Origin: Nostoc sp. JL33
GTDB lineage: Bacteria > Cyanobacteriota > Cyanobacteriia > Cyanobacteriales > Nostocaceae
DNA: 64,000 bases
Direction: 5' to 3'
Assembly (NCBI RefSeq): GCF_017114985.1
Contig: NZ_JABXKP010000008.1
Coordinates: forward strand, 1 to 64,000
In this document: positions 58,084 through 64,000 of the stretch, piece after piece
Numbering within the stretch: the stretch's first letter is position 1
How the letters are laid out: each line of letters opens with the position of its first letter
The notes under the pieces: generated by a model
What the model was told of the DNA's origin: nothing
Database searches by the model: none
Seen by the model: the letters and a program-made list of their open reading frames with translations, nothing else
Made by a program: the position numbers and the translations under genes

Positions 58084-58977
58084 GTGTCTCAACCGCGCAA
58101 TCGTTGGATAGTTCAAGTCGTCTTGGCGCTGGCAATTCTTGCTTTTGTGGGTGTTTCGGTGATTCCCATAATTGGAGCATTTAATAATACGCCACCGTCA
58201 AACCAGAATAGCGTTAGCACCAGAGGCAGTTTGTCCTCTGCTGACCAAAAATCAAAACTGGAAGACGAAGTACGGGGTTACGAACAGGTTTTGCAAAGGG
58301 AACCAGAAAATCAGACTGCGCTTAAGGGCTTATTGCGGGGGCGGCTAGAATTACTGAGCCAAAAAGAAAAAAGTGAGGTTAAGCCAGCTGATATCCAAGT
58401 TGTCATTGAACCCTTAGAAAAGCTAGCGAAGCTGAATCCCGAACAGTCAGAATATTCAGTGCTACTATCTCAAGCCAAAGAGCAAATTGGCGATCGCGAA
58501 GGAGCTGCTGAAGCTTATCGCTCGATTTTGTCCACAAAACCTGGTGATTTGAAAGCTTTGCAAGGAATGGTGGCTCTGTTGATCAGACAGCAACGCCCTG
58601 AGGCGGCCATTGGTTTGTTGCAAGAAACCCTTTCTAACGCAGCCCAAATAAATAAAATTCAGCCTGGAAGTCTAGATACAGTAGCCGTGCAGGTGCTGTT
58701 AGGTTCTGTTCACGCTTCCCAGAAACGCTATGCTCAAGCTAGCTCTGCATATGACCAGGCAATTAAGAAAGATCCCAAGGATTTTCGCCCCGTTGTGGCA
58801 AAAGCGATGCTCCTGAAACAACAGGGTAAAGACGCAGATGCAAAACCTTTCTTTGATCATGCCGCAGCTTTAGCACCTGCTCAATACAAAGACGAAATTA
58901 ACAAGGCAGCGACGTTTTCCCCGATTCCTAATCCTGCTGCATCTCCCACGCCTTCATTGGAAAGTACGCCTAAGTAA
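58084..58977 (+). CDS. Membrane-anchored TPR-repeat protein
   Basis: A protein of about 297 residues with one N-terminal helix (WIVQVVLALAILAFVGVSVI) and a periplasmic or lumenal part made of tetratricopeptide repeats (YEQVLQREPENQTALKGLLRG, YRSILSTKPGDLKALQGM, YDQAIKKDPKDFRPVVAKAM). It ends in a Pro/Ser tail. TPR domains mediate protein contacts, often in photosystem or pilus assembly, but no specific partner can be named. I prefer the GTG at 58084 (AGGAG 12 bases upstream); a GTG at 57958 in the same frame would add a basic, unconserved 42 residues. It converges on the GDT1 gene, with heptamer repeats between. Confidence 0.75.
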   Translation: MSQPRNRWIVQVVLALAILAFVGVSVIPIIGAFNNTPPSNQNSVSTRGSLSSADQKSKLEDEVRGYEQVLQREPENQTALKGLLRGRLELLSQKEKSEVKPADIQVVIEPLEKLAKLNPEQSEYSVLLSQAKEQIGDREGAAEAYRSILSTKPGDLKALQGMVALLIRQQRPEAAIGLLQETLSNAAQINKIQPGSLDTVAVQVLLGSVHASQKRYAQASSAYDQAIKKDPKDFRPVVAKAMLLKQQGKDADAKPFFDHAAALAPAQYKDEINKAATFSPIPNPAASPTPSLESTPK

Positions 58978-58991
58978 TGGGCATTGGGCAA

Positions 58992-59120
58992 TTCAATTTT
59001 AGATTTTGGTGAAGCAGCGCGGTCTTGGGGGTTTCCCCCATGAGCGACTGCTGAACCCGAAGGGATTGAGGATTTTGGATTAAATTTCAATTTAAAATCC
59101 AAAATCTAAAATCTAAAATT
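58992..59120. repeat. Heptamer repeats flanking a dispersed palindromic element
   Basis: TTTTAGA-type units (about 58997-59010) and their complements (about 59090-59120) bracket the element at 59009-59053. That element is the inverted counterpart of 33938-33983: the arms GTGAAGCAGCGCG and TGAGCGACTGCTG match, with a different loop. It separates convergent genes. Confidence 0.6.
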
Positions 59121-59143
59121 CTTACTCCCCCTGCTTCTTCCCC

Positions 59144-59761
59144 TCACGCTCCTTCAATGGCAGCAACGACACCAAAGACCAAAAACAGGCAGCCGCCAAT
59201 CAGGGTGAGTTGACGCTCAGAAATGCGTCCGGCAATCATTTTGCCGCCGATAACAGCGATCGCAGCACAAATGGCATGTCCTAGAATTGCACCTATTGTG
59301 ACTCCAATTGGATTATTACCTGCTGCTAGGGCAATGGTGGCAATTTGCGTGCGATCGCCCCACTCTGCCATAAATGTCAACACAAAGGCTTCTATTATAA
59401 TTGCTAAGGAAGTCTTTTGCTTTGGTAGCTGCAAATCTGCTTTTTTCACCGCAGCTTCGGCTTCTTCTACAACTTCTGTATCACAAGCAGCAGACATCTT
59501 ACTAGCGTCATACAGCAGCTTGATACCAAAGGCAATAAATAAAGCTATTTCGGCGTAATGAATATAAATTTTTGGTAATAAAGATACCGCTTGTCCAAAT
59601 AACACCGAAAGGATTGTCATCGCAGCTAAAGCAGCTGTCACACCTGTAAATACCAGCCGCCGCGGGTGGTGCATTGCCAAAATCACAGCAATAAAAAATG
59701 TTTTATCGCCTAGTTCTGAAACTGTAATTAGTAATAAAGCTGCGGTAAAAGCTGTTAACAC
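59144..59761 (-). CDS. TMEM165/GDT1 (UPF0016) family manganese exporter
   Basis: A 205-residue membrane protein with six helices arranged as two homologous halves, each with the UPF0016 signature: ELGDKTFFIAVILAM near residue 16 and EWGDRTQIATIALAA near residue 136. The E-x-G-D-K/R-T motifs form the cation-binding site of GDT1 proteins, which export Mn2+ (and Ca2+). In Synechocystis the relative Mnx keeps cytoplasmic Mn2+ low. An insert of charged residues (AACDTEVVEEAEAAVKKADL) sits between the halves. The start is GTG at 59761, supported by GGAG seven bases upstream. A yybP-ykoY Mn2+ riboswitch lies directly in its leader, which strongly supports manganese export as the function. Confidence 0.93.
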   Translation of the reverse strand: MLTAFTAALLLITVSELGDKTFFIAVILAMHHPRRLVFTGVTAALAAMTILSVLFGQAVSLLPKIYIHYAEIALFIAFGIKLLYDASKMSAACDTEVVEEAEAAVKKADLQLPKQKTSLAIIIEAFVLTFMAEWGDRTQIATIALAAGNNPIGVTIGAILGHAICAAIAVIGGKMIAGRISERQLTLIGGCLFLVFGVVAAIEGA

Positions 59762-59814
59762 TCTCTCAAGCTCCTGAAGAATCGTTTACCGATGTGAAGC
59801 TTGATGAGAGCCAA

Positions 59815-59853
59815 AAGACCTCACCAAGTTTACACTTTTCGGTGTGAACTTAG
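59815..59853 (-). terminator. Expression-platform hairpin of the Mn2+ riboswitch
   Basis: On the minus strand a 19-20 bp imperfect stem (GACCTTCACTAAG ... CTTGGTGAGGTC, loop CGAAAA) is followed by TTTT. It lies between the aptamer and the GTG start, the position of a regulated terminator. Confidence 0.6.
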
Positions 59854-59985
59854 TGAAGGTCTCGCTTTCAAATATTGATTATTTGCCACCTGAACCAGGC
59901 TCATCGCCAGTATGTTGATTCAGATGTACTGGCTTTTTATTTTTTTGCCAGCAGCTACTCCCCTTCTACGCGATCTTGAACATAC
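59854..59985 (-). promoter_or_regulatory. yybP-ykoY (Mn2+) riboswitch aptamer
   Basis: The minus strand upstream of the GDT1 exporter gene carries the hallmark segments of the yybP-ykoY class in order. GGGGAGTAGCTGC (59964 down to 59952) comes first. A variable helix with arms GCCAGTA and TACTGGC follows, then CGATGAGCCTGG (within 59911-59895), which supplies the second half of the metal-binding core, and TTCAGGTGG after it. This class binds Mn2+ and switches on Mn2+ exporter genes such as mntP, alx and UPF0016 members. The outer boundaries, including the closing P1 helix, are approximate. Confidence 0.88.
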
Positions 59986-60072
59986 ATCTTTTACAGCTAT
60001 AAGTCAAGAGTAGGGAACGGAGAGGTATAACTGTACAGAGAATGAAGCGAAACATACAGTCCGATTCAGTGC

Positions 60073-60537
60073 TTACTGAGGTAAAAACTCATCATCTGTA
60101 ACTTCTGGTAGCTGATATGGACACACCAGAGGAAAGGATTCCACGAACAAACCAGTTTCAGCTTTTGCTTGCTTAACCGCTTGTGCATAACACTGGGCAA
60201 AGACGCTCTCAAGATAGGATTTGAGACTAGGCGAATCATCTAGAGCTTCTTTGACACGTCTACGATGTTCAATGATGCTTCCTTCCCAGCTACCACTTCT
60301 CTTTTCAGGCTGAAACTGCCATTTGAGCAAATGCACCAGAATTACAATCAGATTACTCTTGAGACTCCGACGCTCACTCCTTCCCATGTCGGCAATTTCT
60401 TCGATGAGGTTTTCCCAGTCCACGTTTGGGTAGTCGTGACTTTGCAATTTTTCCACAGTCGTTTCTATCCATTGCAGGTAATCCGTGTTATATAGCGTTT
60501 GGGAATGCGCCTTTAGGGAAGACATGGCAGTTTCCAT
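60073..60537 (-). CDS. DUF29 family protein
   Basis: A 154-residue DUF29 protein, a family expanded in cyanobacteria with no known function. It shows the typical layout LYNTDYLQWIETTVEKL, NVDWENLIEEIADMGRSERR, SNLIVILVHLLKWQFQPEKR, SWEGSIIEHRRRV and SPSLKSYLESVFAQCYAQA. It is predicted to be all-helical and soluble. The ATG at 60537 is the longest choice; a second ATG at 60525 (MSSLKAHSQ) is equally possible. No conserved neighbour explains it. Confidence 0.85.
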   Translation of the reverse strand: METAMSSLKAHSQTLYNTDYLQWIETTVEKLQSHDYPNVDWENLIEEIADMGRSERRSLKSNLIVILVHLLKWQFQPEKRSGSWEGSIIEHRRRVKEALDDSPSLKSYLESVFAQCYAQAVKQAKAETGLFVESFPLVCPYQLPEVTDDEFLPQ

Positions 60538-60617
60538 AAGAAATGGTTAGATAATTTCTCGCATATCTTTACGATTAACATCGGTGCGTTAACAGAGTGT
60601 AACGCACCTAACGGATT

Positions 60618-61262
60618 CTAGGAATTGGAAGGTATTAATTTTGTCAGAGGTGTAGTCTCGCGTTCTAGTATGTAAATTTTGCGATGTTCTGTTGATTCTT
60701 CAGCATCGAGTGGAACGGTGAACACTAGATGAGCATAGTTTGTCTCTTCCTCTGCTTCCGTGAAAGGAACAGCATGACAAATGACTGGAAACCTATCTTT
60801 GCTATGCCGAATTAAAGGTTCCGCTAATCTAGCAATAATTCCAGTCCCTCCAAAAATATAGCTACGCTCTTGAGCAACTTTTAACTCAGAGAGAGTCCAC
60901 CAATTGAAAACCATATCACCGTCACTTTTATCAGCAAGTTTCCATTTTTGCCGATAGCTTTTCGGGGTTAAAGTTAACAAACCTTTACCTTCTTCAAGCC
61001 TCCTTCTTCTTGCTAAGTTCACTAAAGATGATTCAAATGCAGCGCCAATAGCGACTCTAAAATTTGAGAATTCGTCATTCAAATCATTGTAGGTTAGGAG
61101 CCTAAACATATCTCCAATCCCTTTAACTGGATCTGTAATTGCGTTGGCTACTAAGATTTGTTTGCCGTTAACAAGTTCTTCAAATTCAAACGAATCATCA
61201 ATATCAGATGGCTTAGGTGGTTTGCCAAAACCTTTTCCACCAGAGCGTTTTTCCTTTGCCAT
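60618..61262 (-). CDS. Unknown conserved-looking cytoplasmic protein
   Basis: I do not recognise this 214-residue protein. The start is the ATG at 61262 (MAKEKRSGGKGFG), with GAGG six bases upstream. It opens with a basic Gly/Lys/Pro stretch and has no signal peptide or membrane helix. It then has a folded region with DSFEFEELVNGKQILVANAI, GIGDMFRLLTYNDLNDEFSN and VNLARRRRLEEGKGLLTL. Further on are VFNWWTLSELKVAQERSYIF and GGTGIIARLAEPLIRHSKDR, and it ends with a beta-rich part. Codon use resembles the neighbours. It lies between the DUF29 gene and LPOR on the same strand, with a 59 bp gap to LPOR, so it may be cotranscribed. Confidence 0.65.
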   Translation of the reverse strand: MAKEKRSGGKGFGKPPKPSDIDDSFEFEELVNGKQILVANAITDPVKGIGDMFRLLTYNDLNDEFSNFRVAIGAAFESSLVNLARRRRLEEGKGLLTLTPKSYRQKWKLADKSDGDMVFNWWTLSELKVAQERSYIFGGTGIIARLAEPLIRHSKDRFPVICHAVPFTEAEEETNYAHLVFTVPLDAEESTEHRKIYILERETTPLTKLIPSNS

Positions 61263-61324
61263 CACTCACCTCACTTTTCTAAATCATTTATTAAGTAAAA
61301 ATGAAATTATTGCATTTTTTTCCA

Positions 61325-62299
<975 letters not shown>

Positions 62300-62518
62300 T
62301 TAATCGCCTTTTCCTATCTTCAGGATTTTACATCACTGAGTTGTACCAATATTTATTTTTGTAAATATAAGTTTAATATTTGGTAATAAATAAGCATTTA
62401 AATCAAGGTTTCTAGATAACTTGTTTGCGAAATATTAAGCTCATATTCATCTTGATACTCAATGCTCACAGATAACTTTTAGGTAGGCGATCGCTGTTCT
62501 TGTTTGTGAAGATTGTTC

Positions 62519-64000
62519 TTAATTTTCTAATTCGGCATCGTTAAAACACCACTCCTTGTGCTTTTCAGCTAATGAGAGAGGTAAAGGATACTCACATTCA
62601 GCAGAAGTCCACCAATGACGGGATCTGAGATAGTGTGTAATTACATGATGAAGTTGAAATTTATCTGGTGATGGCGTTGCTAGGATATTGTGAGCGCGTG
62701 GCTGCGGAGCTTTCCAATCTTTTCTTGGAGATGGATTGTGAGCATTATTTTTGATAATGCATTTGCCTGTTTTTGCATCACGTTTGTTTATTAATTTACC
62801 ATCTTTGTTAGTTTCTTTTTCGTATGTTCTCGATATCCAAGCTTGATAACGGCTCATCTCCTTAGCTAATTTATTAGTATCAGACTTTTCAGCAATGCTT
62901 AGGATAGTTTGAGTAAACCCAGTTACATCGCAATTTTGTGGAATGAAAATTCCTTTTGTAAAAGAAGCTGCACCTTTTATGAATGTTTCCTGTTTTGTCG
63001 CCAGTCCATATCCCTGTGGAACTTCATTGTTCATATTGTCACGTATACGAATAATGTGAATTTTGTTTGTCGGTGGTTTATCTGGCTCGAACTTGCTGTC
63101 TTGTAACCAAGTCCAATAGCTCCGAGCATTTTGACCGTGAACAAATAGATATATATCGTCAGCAGCAGAGTATGTCTGGCTCAATGTAGTCAGCATATTA
63201 CTGATAACTTGATCCCAATTAAGCTTAGATGTTCTGTGCTTTGCTAATTCGCAAATTGTATCAGGCATGGTTCTAAAATGCAGATCCCTCTGAGGTAATA
63301 ACACTCTGACTTCATTCTTATAAATTGCCACCACAATTGGCTCATTAAAACTTTGGCTTGCTGTTCTCTGGTTCCGCCGACTTACATACAAAGCAGCGTA
63401 GACGGTGTTATCGTCAGGAGTTGATAAAGGATAATTTAGGTCAAATGGCAAAATCGCATCCAAAATTGCAGCAAGAGCACGATTATAAAGATTCTGTTGC
63501 AAATCTTCGTCTGTTCTGGCTTCCCCAGTTTCATTATTATCTGCCTTCTCTGTGGACAAGATGCACTGAGGAATAAAATTATATTTAGGTAAAATAGATT
63601 TTAGATAAGGTTTTGGATCTTGATTACCACGATATCTAGGATGGTCTGGAGATAGAATTTCTACGATCATCGGCATTGGATGTTCGGGTTGATTCTGCTG
63701 CCCAAATTCTCGAATATGACGGTCAATGATAACTGTTCGACCGTTTCTTTCTATCTCTACTAGAGGATCGGCTAAACCTTCGGATGTATAAAACTCTAGA
63801 TTGAGACTGTCCCCAAAGTAATGCTTGGCAACTAATGCAAGAGCATCTCGGACTTCTTCTGTGCGGTAACGTACTTGAATAGTTAAGTTATTTGCTCGCT
63901 CAGTTAGGAAGACTTTTAATTCCTTTTCAATATTAGGAAGTTCATTTTTAGAAGATTTAGGTCTAGAAATGTTTGGCGTGTCCTTAAATCGTTGCTTAAT
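62519..64000 (-). CDS. pPIWI_RE-family protein, C-terminal part (5' end beyond the window)
   Basis: The frame stays open to the right edge, so at least 494 residues are encoded and the N-terminal domains are missing. The last 385 residues match the RNase H/PIWI-like domain of the prokaryotic pPIWI_RE family (DUF3893). Visible landmarks are an alpha/beta start (TVYAALYVSRRNQRT), DDIYLFVHGQNARSYW, the signature RIRDNMNNEVPQG with the Arg and Glu that give the RE name, and GIFIPQNCDVTGF. The C-terminal block is LHHVITHYLRSRHWWT with PLPLSLAEKHKEW. Burroughs, Iyer and Aravind proposed that such proteins work with a nuclease and a DinG-like helicase in RNA-guided conflict with plasmids or phages. 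Partner genes would lie beyond 64000. No other defence genes are seen in the window. Confidence 0.75.
   Translation of the reverse strand: MKQRFKDTPNISRPKSSKNELPNIEKELKVFLTERANNLTIQVRYRTEEVRDALALVAKHYFGDSLNLEFYTSEGLADPLVEIERNGRTVIIDRHIREFGQQNQPEHPMPMIVEILSPDHPRYRGNQDPKPYLKSILPKYNFIPQCILSTEKADNNETGEARTDEDLQQNLYNRALAAILDAILPFDLNYPLSTPDDNTVYAALYVSRRNQRTASQSFNEPIVVAIYKNEVRVLLPQRDLHFRTMPDTICELAKHRTSKLNWDQVISNMLTTLSQTYSAADDIYLFVHGQNARSYWTWLQDSKFEPDKPPTNKIHIIRIRDNMNNEVPQGYGLATKQETFIKGAASFTKGIFIPQNCDVTGFTQTILSIAEKSDTNKLAKEMSRYQAWISRTYEKETNKDGKLINKRDAKTGKCIIKNNAHNPSPRKDWKAPQPRAHNILATPSPDKFQLHHVITHYLRSRHWWTSAECEYPLPLSLAEKHKEWCFNDAELEN

Overview
The window is chromosomal DNA of a filamentous, probably heterocyst-forming cyanobacterium of the Nostoc/Anabaena group. 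The sequence shows frequent HIP1 octamers (GCGATCGC), heptanucleotide tandem repeats (units such as GTAATTC and TTTTAGA) and dispersed palindromic repeats between genes. The genes include petH with a phycobilisome-linker domain, phosphoribulokinase, light-dependent protochlorophyllide reductase and a complete-looking hormogonium polysaccharide (hps) locus. Nothing suggests a plasmid or a prophage.

Layout. 1-18.2 kb: a frameshifted baeRF7-type gene at the left edge, a secreted FG-GAP-like protein, a divergent PEP-synthase-like protein, MgtC, an acyltransferase, recF, a Ca2+-type P-ATPase, a transglutaminase protein, an orphan antitoxin-like ORF, DUF4126 and cobalamin-dependent metH. 18.3-21.0 kb: a transposase remnant, a family 4 glycosyltransferase and a PIG-L deacetylase. 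21.6-36.4 kb: eleven same-strand genes that match hpsA-hpsK in number, order and family (a giant pilin-like protein, four prepilin-like proteins, glycosyltransferases, a DUF2064 protein and the membrane protein HpsJ). They probably build and export the polysaccharide used in hormogonium gliding. 36.7-37.9 kb: a TnpB-only IS200/IS605-type element. 38.2-44.5 kb: DUF502, nusB, ftsY, a 1.4 kb repeat-rich gap, then a GAF-PP2C phosphatase. 44.8-52.1 kb: hom, petH, prk, metK and kptA. 52.7-60.5 kb: an anion permease and MFS pair, a DUF39 sulfurtransferase-like gene, two divergent genes of uncertain role flanking a strong nested palindrome, and a TMEM165/GDT1 manganese exporter preceded by a recognisable yybP-ykoY manganese riboswitch. 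60-64 kb: DUF29, an unknown protein, LPOR, and at the right edge the C-terminal part of a pPIWI_RE-family (PIWI/RNase H fold) protein.

Functional themes. Methionine and one-carbon metabolism recurs (metH, hom, metK, DUF39), although the genes are scattered. The hps block is the only large dedicated pathway, and dispersed repeats interrupt it at two places. The best leads for unusual biology are the pPIWI_RE gene, whose operon partners lie outside the window, two strong perfect palindromes in promoter regions, the TnpB with an apparently relocated catalytic glutamate, and dispersed repeats captured inside reading frames. Family calls come from motif recognition by eye; no database search was run.
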